The notes beneath the pieces were generated by a model. It was not told the origin of the DNA and ran no database searches. It was given only the letters and a program-made list of their open reading frames with translations. The position numbers were made by a program, and so were the translations under genes. Of a DNA stretch of 64,000 bases, positions 53,991 to 63,251 are shown piece by piece. This DNA is from Ascochyta rabiei (taxonomy: Eukaryota; Ascomycota; Dothideomycetes; Pleosporales; Didymellaceae): NCBI RefSeq assembly GCF_004011695.2, contig NC_082416.1, forward strand, positions 744,001 to 808,000, read 5' to 3'. Numbering within the stretch: the first letter of the stretch is position 1; each line of letters starts with the position of its first letter.

Positions 53991-55672
53991 GAGGAGAAAA
54001 AAGAGAAGAAGAGATCGAGAAGGCTACTGACGAGTCCGAGCGATACGAGATGAGCGAGCGAAAGGTCAACCAAGTACCGTCGGTGTTTGACAACGCACCA
54101 CAACTTGATCCCTTCTGCAATGGTCCGCGCCAGGACAGCACAAGGAAAACCATCCTTCGTTCCGCGTCTTCTTCTTCTGTGCTGGATGATGTCGGAGATT
54201 ACGACCAGCAAATGACTGAATGGCCTGGACCCAGTTCAGCTGCAGCTCGGCGCTCGAACACAGTCTCCACCGGTCGTTTGTCACCTGAAAAATCATCAGC
54301 TGACGAGCGTACGAACTCGAATCTCAGCGAACGAAGTACGCGGTCAAACTTGTCGTGGACTCCTTCGCATGGAAGTCTTGCGAGGAGTGCGTCTGTACGC
54401 GCAGCCGTCGTTACAACGACCCCTCAAGTCAACCCCTTCCGATCCCCACATGCTAGTCCAGCCCACGACAGGCCACGCCGATACAGTGAGAATGTTACAA
54501 AACCTTCAGCACATCCACGAAATCAGTCTTTCAGCAGTATTCGTAGCACCGGCTGTGCAGACATTGATTCTTTTAGAACTGTGCAATCGTCTTTCGCCCA
54601 CCTTCAAGCCGAAGGTGAAAACTTACTTGGCGGCAACCCGGAGCAGATTCGTCCAGAGACCTCTTCAACCTCAAATGGATCGAGCTCCCACACACCGGGA
54701 GATGCCGAGGCAAGCAACAGTCGCGCTACAACAACCACACCAGCGACGTCGTACATGGTGGACATGCTGCGACCAGAGAGTCGCGATGCAAGGAAAAGCT
54801 GGTTAGGCAGCGTGAGAAGGGTGCTACGAAGATCGGCCTCAGGCGCTGATCGAACTCGATCGCTCAGCAACACAGTCTCTTATCACGAACGTTACACGGA
54901 CAACCCGGCCTTACCAGTTGAGGTTTCAGCAATCAACAGCCACAAGCTAACCTTTTCAAATGTGCCACCTCGACGTGCCGCCTCCGACGCAAGCTTCTGG
55001 AAGAGTAGGAGAGGAAAACAGGACTGGGAAGAAGAGCTTGAAAACCGATGGGCACGCAACAGTGGAGACGATTGGGGTGCACCAGAAGATATTGCCCGCG
55101 CAGAAAAGGATCGCTTACGCCAAGAATGGCGAGAACGAGGCAATTTGTTGGTGAATTTGACATCTGACGACGAACTACCTACCCCACGCACACCGATAGC
55201 GCCGAGCGAATTGGGCATTCCGATTGCAGATCACCGGCCTTGTACGCCTGCAGATGAAGGAGACTGGGATGTTGAGGCTGCAGTCGAGCGTCGCGTCGTT
55301 CAGGTTATGTTCACGGTACCCAAATCTAGGCTTCGTATTGTTAACGCCGATCCCGATGGGTCGAGCATCCTGTCACTATCTCACGAGAACTCCAATGAGA
55401 AAGAAGACTTCCAGACAGGAGATGCGAGTGGCTCCCCTAACCGAGTCAAGGATCTCGCTGGCAAATTCGAGCAGATATCAAGCACGGGAACCTCGTCACC
55501 AAGAACGACGCCAAAGGCTAGCCCAATACCTAGCCCGTCTCCAAGCGTGAAGAGCATGAAGATTAGGGCCAGGCGGAGTTTGACATCGCTAAATCAGCAG
55601 AGCATGGGGCGTAGCAGTGCAAAGAGCCCTCTGGCAGAATTCAAGGTGAAGGACAACATTTTTAAAGAGTAG
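52178..55672 (+). CDS. Large kelch-repeat single-pass membrane protein, 1164 aa
   Basis: A single exon from ATG 52178. Residues 1-29 look like a signal peptide (hydrophobic, ending Ala-Val-Ala-Gln). Residues about 35-430 form a kelch/galactose-oxidase-like propeller, with recurrent Gly-Gly pairs (Val-Gly-Gly-His, Tyr-Gly-Gly-Trp, Thr-Gly-Gly-Tyr) and many Asn-x-Ser/Thr sites. One membrane helix (about 453-476) follows a Ser-rich linker and is followed by Arg-Arg. The cytoplasmic tail of nearly 690 residues is Ser-rich and disordered, with a polyglutamate run near 590-605 and many Arg-Ser/Arg-Arg-x-Ser sites. The topology suggests a cell-surface sensor or polarity protein; no specific orthologue is named. 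It has no intron despite its length. Confidence 0.82.
53949..54018 (+). repeat. GAGGAAGAA purine repeat encoding polyglutamate
   Basis: Trinucleotide repeat of GAG/GAA codons inside the kelch gene, coding for a mostly glutamate run with GGEKREEE at its end. Confidence 0.85.
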
Positions 55673-56055
55673 AAATCATATTAGTAACAGGCGTGCGCTA
55701 TATGTTCATGATTTGTTTGTTTCGAACGTTTGGCAGATTGCGACCTGCAGTCATACGACCGCTTGATGCGACCGTTTTTTTTTTTACAGACAGCGCTTGG
55801 AGTTGGTCCGGTGTTCGGTATTCTTTTATTTGATACCCAGATAGTGTATATTATATATGCTTGTTACGACACCATTGTAGGAAGAGTCCCACATGGGTGG
55901 TTAGTCAGTTTGTCTCCATGTTCACACAGTAAGGCAAAAGCTAAGGCTAGGGCTAGGCATATAGATACATATCTATAGCTGATGTCTAAAGACTGTGTAT
56001 ATCCTGCATGGTAGCAAAACAACTCTTGCTTCTCATCCTAGCCTGTGTATAAATG
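55673..56055. other. Gap between kelch gene and methyltransferase relic
   Basis: 383 bases including a T homopolymer (about 55776-55785) and a short aaggctagggctagg repeat near 55932-55958. No gene is seen. Confidence 0.5.
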
Positions 56056-56907
56056 CTACCTTATCCGTTTCTTGCGCCCACAAACGACGTACACCCACCT
56101 CAACTCTCTGTTGCCCTCAAATTTTCCCACAAAGGTTCTCGAACTCTCTGCGACCCTGTCTATCTCCTCACTGCTCATATAACCCGTCGAACTGCCCAGC
56201 CTTCGTATTAAAACTGGCGCATTGTCCCTTGCAAAGGCTTCGTGTATAGAGGCCATACGTCTCTGCGCGTCTGCCATGCCCTCCCAAGTCCCAGAAGGAA
56301 GTACGTAACGCTCGGTACGGATCTCTTCCAAATCCGTGTCGTCTGGATAGTTCGCAAGCAGAGCGCCAACACGTGGCTTGAGACCACAATGCCACATGAG
56401 ATTGTGCCAGATGTCTCGCCAAGACTCTGCAATAGGCGAAGTTTCTCGTTTGAGCTCTTCTAGGGCTGGTGTCTTCGAGAACGCGTCGTACGCATTTCCA
56501 GAAGGGGGTAGCAAGAACCTGGCCACATCTGGCTCTTGAATTTCAATCCAGGCCTGAGAGCGTTCGATAGTGAGCTACGACGGCTTGGAACATAAAGGAT
56601 ACCTGACACACCTCTGGCTTTACCAATGCAAAACACAGCTCGATATGTTTCTTCCATTCTACTATGCCACCCATCAAAGATCTTGAAAAAACATAGTTGA
56701 AAGTACCCTTGAACAGCCGTTTGTCTGAGTTTGTAGCCGTGAGCTCTATGATATCACTCTAGATGTACTCGATGTTATCCTGCTTGGGACGGAGAGCAGG
56801 AACAGCCAATAGATCGACGCCGTACATCTCTGCAAAGGAAAATGCAGCGCCAATTTCGTTAGTCGTAGCACCTGTACTGCAGCCTATATTGATCACCCTG
56901 CAGATCG
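56056..56907 (-). pseudogene. Broken LaeA-like SAM-dependent methyltransferase
   Basis: The minus strand reads Val-Ile-Asn-Ile-Gly-Cys-Ser-Thr-Gly (SAM motif I) then Gly-Val-Asp-Leu. It continues with Phe-Asn-Tyr-Val-Phe-Ser-Arg and, across an intron at about 56599-56543 (GTGTGT to CAG), Lys-Pro-Glu-Ala-Trp-Ile-Glu-Ile-Gln-Glu. It runs on to a family-like C-terminus ending Gly-Arg-Lys. Two defects are visible. A TAG stop lies in frame at 56761-56759 between the SAM motif and the Asp-Ile-Ile segment. The expected N-terminal 50-90 residues are absent, because the DUF3405 gene ends only five bases upstream. A CAG acceptor-like site just before the Gly of motif I suggests a lost upstream exon. 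Confidence 0.7.
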
Positions 56908-56911
56908 TACG

Positions 56912-59470
56912 CTAGTTGAGAGGTGCACCTTTCGGCTCTTCAACTCGTTCTTGAATAAGATCCACCTGCTTCACAGGGTGTAAAAGTACGGCAGGTAAGC
57001 ACATCCGTCCTTCCCCAGCAAGCTCCTCTTCTTCGCCGCCGTCGTTGTCGACTTTGTAGCCCATCCATCTCTTCCAGAGATTCGGCGCAAAGCCGGCATG
57101 GTAGTACCACGTTGTGCCGAGGAAATTGTGTTGTCGCTCATCTGAGAAGACGGACAATCTGGCACCACCTGATGCACCGTTACGCCCGTTGTTGAAAATA
57201 GCAGCAAGATATTGTGTCGGCCATTTGCGATCAACGAACACGGGGTGTGGTGCATATACGGCTTTCAAGCCATGGTGCAACGCAGCTGATCCAGGCCACA
57301 TCTCGCTAAACATGGTGTGGCGGAAATACGACTGTTCACGGTGCATTGTCTCGAGCAAGCGACGTGATAGTCGGCCAGATGTGTTGATGGCAGTTCGGCG
57401 CGGCGGTAAGCCCTTCTTACGGTCGTAGCCAGTGACATCTTCATTAAGAATCCAGTTGGTTCGATCAGGATCGAAGAGTGGATTAAACACGATGAGATCG
57501 GCTGGCTCGCCAACGCCCCATTCATTCTTGTCTTCCATCAAGGTGTGCGGCGGTATCACGTCCTCCTCAATTTCGATATCGGGGTAGTCCTGGGGCTTTT
57601 CCGGGCCCCATATGTGTTTCTCTGGTTTTTGCATCTCAGGTTGAGACACATGTGGGTTCGGCGGGAGATGTGATGACCAGGTGTTGGCTTTGCTGTTGGT
57701 GCCGTGTTCGGTTTGCACGCGCACCATGTGGGTGAAGTCCTCCCAGGAGCCGTGGACCGAAGGCACATAGAAGCGGGCATTGCGTTCCCACAAACCCTTG
57801 CGAGGTTGCGCTTCAGCCCATCGGGAGACCTGGCTGAAGAGATGATAGTAGTGACCTGTGTACCGGACATCCATCTCCCAGTGCCAGAAAAAATCAAACT
57901 CGGGATGCTGGTGTGCGAAGTAAGTGACGGGCATAAAAGTCGAACGGTATGCACCGTGGACAGGCAGGCCACGGTACATGGACTCCTCCACACCGCCGTA
58001 GATGAGACCCATCTGCCGTTCGGACCACAATGTACCCATGCCGGCAAATTCTGGAGGAAGAGATTTGCTTAGTACTTCTTGATAGATATTCTCGTCTGCC
58101 CATATTTGCTTGTTATCATCCTTTACGTGGATGAGAAAATGAACTTGATACTCACCGCCGGACGCAAGGCTAAGCTCAGATATCATCGATCGCAGATACA
58201 TCAAGTCCTCGTCATCGTACTCGTAATCCCACCAGGTGCGAATCAGTACAGCGGTCCGGGGGAGAAGCTTTTTGTGGGTAGCACTGGGTTGCTGGCCAAT
58301 AGTTTCGCCAAGCAACTGATCGGATTCGGCCTGGCTATCAGCGTCTACACTGACATGAAGCTGTCGCTTCCGCGCCGCCATGGCCTGGAAGGCGTTGTCA
58401 CGCGTTTTTGGCTGCGTCTTAAAACGTCCCCTGTTCTTTTCCAAACAGCGGCTGACAGCTTCGCCCCATCTGACGTCTCGGTAGTCGACTTCTGGGGTGG
58501 CTTCCCAGACCTTATCAATGCCTTCGCGATCGCCCTCTAAGCCTGCACCAGTACCTCCGCGCCTCTTGCTATAGCCCATGCCGTAAGGCCCTAAGCGTCC
58601 AAATCGCTCGAAACAAACATCGTTTCTCAGACCCAGCACTTCGTAGCTTCCCATGACATTGTCAGGCATGCCTTTTGTCACACCGTTGTAGGCCCTTGTC
58701 CCAGGAATTGTAATTGTGTCATTGGCGTCTAGGTAGCAAGCCTTGACAGGGCCGTATTCGTCTACATAGTTGAGGCTGTTGTAGTCGGGATATGGATTGA
58801 AAGGTATCGAGTCGGGTATGCTGGCAGCAGCCCTCGTTCCTTTGGACTTGTCCTGCTCGGTACCTACGGAAGGTAATTCTGGGTCGATGTCTTCTCTTGT
58901 AGGGTATTCGGGAATGTTCTCTTTGCGACTGACTAGGGTTCGTATACCACCGTGGTAACGCTTCAAGAAGGGGAAGCTCTCCCATACGGGCGGCTGGGGA
59001 GGCGACTTATAGAGCTTGAGCTCCGTATTCCGTATCGAGTCCCAACTGCTGTGCAACAGAAACCAAATGAACAAGACAAGGGTGCTCGCTATTGCCAGGC
59101 CAAAGTAACGTGTGAAGGCACGAGGGTTGCGGTAGCTGTACGCGCTCACGGACGGTTTGGACTGCTTCGACAGCGTCCTTCGATGTGTGCGACAGGGCTT
59201 GCGGTTGGGGGCGAGAGGCCTGGCTTCGTGTGGGTTGTTCGGGTTCACGTCGTAGGCGCCCGAGGATGCGCGAGACGAGTAAGGGCTCGATGCGCCCGAG
59301 GATGCGTAGCTGCCGTCGTCGTCGTCATCATCATCGTCATCGTTGTCGTCATCATCGTCGCTGTGATGGCGCTTCTCGTTGCGCATGCCATCCTCGAGGT
59401 CGCGCTCCGCCTGATTGTAGGCTTGAGGCTTCCGCTTTGCCACCAAGAGCTGCGGCCTAAAGCCCAGCAT
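56912..59470 (-). CDS. DUF3405 type II membrane protein, 852 aa
   Basis: Fungal DUF3405 family, function unknown. A single exon from the ATG at 59470; upstream the frame extends only through a TTG. The acidic N-terminal cytoplasmic tail has a near-pure Asp run (about 37-52). One membrane helix lies at about 122-143, and the large C-terminal domain is presumably lumenal. The DUF3405 core includes Val-Leu-Ile-Arg-Thr-Trp, Ser-Glu-Leu-Ser-Leu-Ala-Ser-Gly-Gly-Glu-Tyr, Trp-Ser-Glu-Arg-Gln-Met and Tyr-Phe-Ala-His-Gln-His-Pro-Glu. It then has Phe-Phe-Trp-His-Trp-Glu-Met-Asp, a possible metal-binding acidic motif like the Asp-x-Asp of GT-A transferases. Type II topology and that motif fit a Golgi glycosyltransferase, but this is inference. 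Confidence 0.88.
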   Translation of the reverse strand: MLGFRPQLLVAKRKPQAYNQAERDLEDGMRNEKRHHSDDDDDNDDDDDDDDDGSYASSGASSPYSSRASSGAYDVNPNNPHEARPLAPNRKPCRTHRRTLSKQSKPSVSAYSYRNPRAFTRYFGLAIASTLVLFIWFLLHSSWDSIRNTELKLYKSPPQPPVWESFPFLKRYHGGIRTLVSRKENIPEYPTREDIDPELPSVGTEQDKSKGTRAAASIPDSIPFNPYPDYNSLNYVDEYGPVKACYLDANDTITIPGTRAYNGVTKGMPDNVMGSYEVLGLRNDVCFERFGRLGPYGMGYSKRRGGTGAGLEGDREGIDKVWEATPEVDYRDVRWGEAVSRCLEKNRGRFKTQPKTRDNAFQAMAARKRQLHVSVDADSQAESDQLLGETIGQQPSATHKKLLPRTAVLIRTWWDYEYDDEDLMYLRSMISELSLASGGEYQVHFLIHVKDDNKQIWADENIYQEVLSKSLPPEFAGMGTLWSERQMGLIYGGVEESMYRGLPVHGAYRSTFMPVTYFAHQHPEFDFFWHWEMDVRYTGHYYHLFSQVSRWAEAQPRKGLWERNARFYVPSVHGSWEDFTHMVRVQTEHGTNSKANTWSSHLPPNPHVSQPEMQKPEKHIWGPEKPQDYPDIEIEEDVIPPHTLMEDKNEWGVGEPADLIVFNPLFDPDRTNWILNEDVTGYDRKKGLPPRRTAINTSGRLSRRLLETMHREQSYFRHTMFSEMWPGSAALHHGLKAVYAPHPVFVDRKWPTQYLAAIFNNGRNGASGGARLSVFSDERQHNFLGTTWYYHAGFAPNLWKRWMGYKVDNDGGEEEELAGEGRMCLPAVLLHPVKQVDLIQERVEEPKGAPLN

Positions 59471-59673
59471 CTTATCTGATATCCGACCACACGTGACGCA
59501 CACACCCTCTGCTGCATCCAAAGGAGGCTCCGAGGTTCCTGATGGCTATCTCGCTATCGAGCACGCGGCGCAGTCGTAACAATGTGTGAAGAACCGATTC
59601 GTAGCGTCGTGACGGCGTACCAGGGCTGCCGTTGAATCGAGTTTAAGTAGAGTGGCGTAGAGTGAGGAAGAGT

Positions 59674-59707
59674 AGATTTGAGTTGAGTTGAGTTGAGTTG
59701 AGTTGAG
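59674..59707. repeat. gagtt pentamer repeat
   Basis: Six tandem gagtt units, the last changed to gagct, about 200 bases upstream of the DUF3405 ATG. Confidence 0.8.
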
Positions 59708-60059
59708 CTGAGCAGAGCTTCCGCGATGCCAAAATCCAAAACAGATGGTTGCCGGGGTGGCAGGTGTGGCTTGTGTCGATGCGTCCTCCGTACTCCGCCG
59801 CCCCCACTCCGCCCCCATTCTCATGGCAACTTGACCTATACCTCAATCTTCCCTTCCACATCGATCCTTGAGATCCAGCCGTCGTCGCCCACATCTAGGA
59901 GCCTCACTGGACTTTATAGATCATAGCATACCTGTTAGCATCAAGACCCCATTTTTTGCTTCTCTGACCGCTGCGTCTGCGCAGTCGAACAGTTCGCAAT
60001 AGCCCAGCAACGCAGGTTCTACGTCTCAGCTGTATTGCCACTCTCAGTGCATTGCGCCG

Positions 60060-60430
60060 TTCCATATCTAGAAACTACTATGCTTTAGGTACTGAACTCA
60101 TCTTTGATTAAGAACCTTAGTCATTATAAAGTGTGCTGAATTCTTATAGTTAGTGTCGCAGTAAGGTGGTATGTAAAGGATGCTGAAGACAAGACCAGGC
60201 CACTGAGCACGGAGGGATCAGAACACAAAACTAGATTACCAATCTATTCTAACACTAATTTAGACTATGTTAGGATTAGATAGGTATGTAAACATGGTTT
60301 TTAACCACGATAATAGAACAAGGAACTTGTGTGATTCTTCAACACTCTGATCTAACTTTCTAGTTCTCTTAGCTCTAATAGTTAGTATATATAGTAAGGT
60401 CTAAGTAGCTTTCTATAAAAGCAAGCGTCT
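60060..60430. other. AT-rich island, TA-dinucleotide-rich
   Basis: About 370 bases markedly richer in A+T than the surrounding genes, with many ttag, ctaa, tata and taat words and stops in every frame. The composition resembles DNA altered by repeat-induced point mutation, perhaps a decayed transposon fragment, but no terminal repeats or coding remnants are recognised. It lies in a 1.2-kb gap (59471-60718) that otherwise holds the DUF3405 and GST promoters. Confidence 0.5.
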
Positions 60431-60718
60431 GCCAAAATCTGCATAGATAGTCAATGCCATCCCGTAAATGGCAGAACCTCGATTGAGTTCGGCCTCCACC
60501 TCGCCGGGCGTCAACTTTTAGTGTTGGCCGAGGTGTGGTCGCACAAATCGATTGATTGGTTGTAGAGTGCAAATCAGGAAGAGGTGCCTAGCCCCGCGCC
60601 AGAGAGGCTTATGTAGCAGCAGGTCAACCATCAACGACCAACACTGCATGCTGTCTGCTAGCAGCCCGCTTTAACACCTTGCCAAAATCACTGTCCCTGT
60701 TACTGGCTCTCCTCCAAG

Positions 60719-61555
60719 ATGACAGACTCCAACACCCTCGTTTTCTACGACATTTCCTCGCCTCAGGAACCTCGCTCATACGCGCCAAATCCTAGTAAAA
60801 GTCGGCTTGCTTTAAGCTTCAAGAACGTACCCTTCAAGACGACCTGGGTCGAGATTCCGGATATTCCTGACGTCCGCAAAGGTCTGAACTGTCCTGCCAC
60901 TCGCAAATTCGATGACGAGTCCGATTACTACACACTGCCCATGCTGCAGGATCCAGCTTCAGGCAAAGTCATTGGAGACTCATTCGACATTGCCAACTAT
61001 CTCGAGGACACATTTCCCAATTTAGGCGGTCTCCTGTTTCCTCAAGGCTCTACCCGCACTGGACTCGACTATACAAGCCCAATGAAAGACACAGCTTTCT
61101 TTGCACCACTGACCTCCAACAAAGGTTCCAAAAATGAGGCCTACGCACGATTCAACATGCACGTCGATGCGACCTTCTCGGCGCACGTACTGCTTGTCGC
61201 TCAGTACATGCCCTTTAATCCAGACACAGCAGAAGCCGCAAAAGCACTCTTCGTGCAGCGGGCGCATTTGAACTCCTGGGATGATCTCTCCGTTCAAGGC
61301 GAGGCAAGAGAGCAGGTTAGGGCGGCTTTCAAAGAGGCACTCACATCATTAGCCCAGCTGTTCCTGGTGCACGAGAGCGGACCATATCTTGAGGGGAAAG
61401 AGGCCAACTACGCCGACTTGATCGTTGGAGGGTGGTTGAATATGATGCACGCGACGATGCCCAAAGACGAATGGGAGGACTTCAGGGCATGGCATGGCGG
61501 GGTCTTCGGTACATTGCATGATGCTTTGCAGAAAAACTACTTCGAATGCAAGTAA
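60719..61555 (+). CDS. Glutathione S-transferase-like protein
   Basis: A single exon of 278 aa. The N-terminal thioredoxin-fold domain (residues 6-105) shows Phe-Tyr-Asp-Ile, an Asn-Pro-Ser-Lys-Ser-Arg-Leu-Ala-Leu helix start, a cis-Pro in Tyr-Thr-Leu-Pro-Met-Leu, and Gly-Asp-Ser-Phe-Asp-Ile-Ala-Asn-Tyr-Leu, the glutathione-contact region. The C-terminal half is all-helical with Tyr-Leu-Glu-Gly...Ala-Asn-Tyr-Ala-Asp, as in fungal GstA/etherase-like proteins. The role (detoxification or ether cleavage) cannot be told from sequence. The start is the first ATG after a C+T-rich leader. It converges with the Gfo/Idh gene. Confidence 0.85.
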   Translation: MTDSNTLVFYDISSPQEPRSYAPNPSKSRLALSFKNVPFKTTWVEIPDIPDVRKGLNCPATRKFDDESDYYTLPMLQDPASGKVIGDSFDIANYLEDTFPNLGGLLFPQGSTRTGLDYTSPMKDTAFFAPLTSNKGSKNEAYARFNMHVDATFSAHVLLVAQYMPFNPDTAEAAKALFVQRAHLNSWDDLSVQGEAREQVRAAFKEALTSLAQLFLVHESGPYLEGKEANYADLIVGGWLNMMHATMPKDEWEDFRAWHGGVFGTLHDALQKNYFECK

Positions 61556-62039
61556 ACGCCACTAGCCAGCTCTCTCAAGGCTACCAATCTTGTGCCTCGA
61601 GATGCCAAGTACTGTGGCGTTGAGGCCTCTTCTCTAGGCTAAAGTTGGCTTAAATTGCGGGCGGAGCAGCAAGACATCCAAGGAATACATACATCTTAGT
61701 AACTTTGTGAAGAAGGAAACGGGAACCGTTGGAGACATCGACTCTTGACTCTAACGCCGCAGATGTGAGCAAGATCAAATTTGTCATCTGCTGCCCTTTT
61801 GTGTCTTTTCTAACGTGTTTCTCGCACTCTCGCACTGCGTCCGGTATGGATCTAACATAGCCGTATGGACTGGGAGTTGAATGGGCTAAAGAGCCTTCGA
61901 GACAGTAGGTGTGGAAGTGAGAGCGTTGCGCAAGGATGAGCAAATGGGCGAGCTGTCTTAATTTACTGCCCTAACCAATCTCAAGTCTAAAGGCGTGCAA
62001 TTGTAAATACTAGGCCGTGAGACAGCTTTCGTTTGTTTA
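61556..62039. other. Gap between GST and Gfo/Idh genes
   Basis: 484 bases between convergent genes. Nothing recognised. Confidence 0.5.
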
Positions 62040-63251
62040 CTATGCGTTGAGAAGTTTTTCTATCAACACTGCCCGTCTTGCTGCATCCTCAAGGTTGACC
62101 CAGCCATCGCCTGCTGGTCGACCATCTGCAAACGCGTACAGAGTGGCCGATGTAGAGCGAGCCAGGAGAGGAAGCTTCAGCTGCTCTGAGCTCCAGCTCC
62201 ATTCAACTTTCTCAAGACTATCATCATCAAAATGATGGACATGGATCGTGATAGGTTTATCGTGCTCGCTGGCTTCAAAGAACGAGGTGGAAGGTGAATC
62301 GACTCTGATCTCGCCGTGCTGAAAGTTGATTGCCCAGGTCCAAAAAGACGTACCGGGGAAGGGCTGTCCTCGTCGGAAGAAGAACGCAAGTGTGGCGTCC
62401 CCTAGTGTATGTGAGGATGGCTCTAGTCGAGCATTGAACGAAAGAAGGTCAGGAACGTTGGATGTAATCAGCTCGACGACTTCCTTTGTTGATGGGTCCC
62501 GAATACGGTTGTTTGGGCGCTGAATCTGTGTTTTGGCTTGAACTGTCTGAAGCTCGACATCCCCGATGACCGATAGTAGGGTATCAAGGGCGGTTGTCTG
62601 TTAGCTGAGCAGCAAAAGAACAAGGGCTTCAAACTCACCATGGCCCACACCGATTACGATGGCGTTGCCACCGACCTCCTTCTGAGCAAAGTATTTAAGA
62701 CCAACAGGCAAGGTGTCTCGGTCGTTTGTAGCTCCAAACATGCGTACCTCTGCACTGAGTACCTTACCCAGTCTAGCATCGCTGCCGTTCAGAAGCTCCT
62801 TCACCTTTGTCACGATCGGATTCCAACGTCTTTGTAGACCGACTGCGACTCGAGAACCACTCTGCTTGGCCGCATCTACCAAGTCTTGAATCTGCTCTTG
62901 TGTAGCCGCGATCGGCCATTCGACAAACACGTCTTTCCCTGCCCGCACGCTATCAATGATGACCTCGTAGTGCTTGTCAACTCTCGTGTTACATATGACG
63001 AGATCAATGTCTGGGTCCGCAGCAAGATCTTCCGGTGATCCGTAGGCTTTGGTATCAGAAGGAAGCTGATACGTCTCGATAGCTGACTGGGCTGCCTCAG
63101 TACTGCTGTTCAAAAGCGCTTTGATGGAAAACCTGGATTGTCCCTCTTCTGCAAGCAGGCTGGGAAGGTGAGCTACAGCAGCCCAAGAGGTAGCGGCTGT
63201 TGACGAGAGGCCGATGAGCGCTGTGCGCAGTGGATGGGGCTTGGCAACCAT
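62040..63251 (-). CDS. Gfo/Idh/MocA family NAD(P)-dependent oxidoreductase (splice unresolved)
   Basis: Exon 1 (63251 to about 62639) gives the Rossmann domain: Ala-Leu-Ile-Gly-Leu-Ser, Asp-Leu-Val-Ile-Cys-Asn-Thr, His-Tyr-Glu, Gly-Lys-Asp-Val-Phe-Val-Glu-Trp-Pro and Val-Gly-Leu-Gln-Arg-Arg. It ends at Val-Gly-His-Gly. Exon 2 carries the C-terminal domain in frame from about 62594 to TAG at 62040 (Leu-Ser-Val-Ile-Gly-Asp-Val, Arg-Arg-Gly-Gln-Pro-Phe, Trp-Ala-Ile-Asn). The obvious donor (GTGAGT at 62638) and the only nearby acceptor (CAG, exon from about 62597) differ by one base in phase. A weaker donor GTGGGC two codons earlier keeps frame but drops Val-Gly-His-Gly. It may be a misjudged intron or a damaged gene; the substrate is unknown, and related proteins act on sugars or dihydrodiols. 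Confidence 0.75.
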
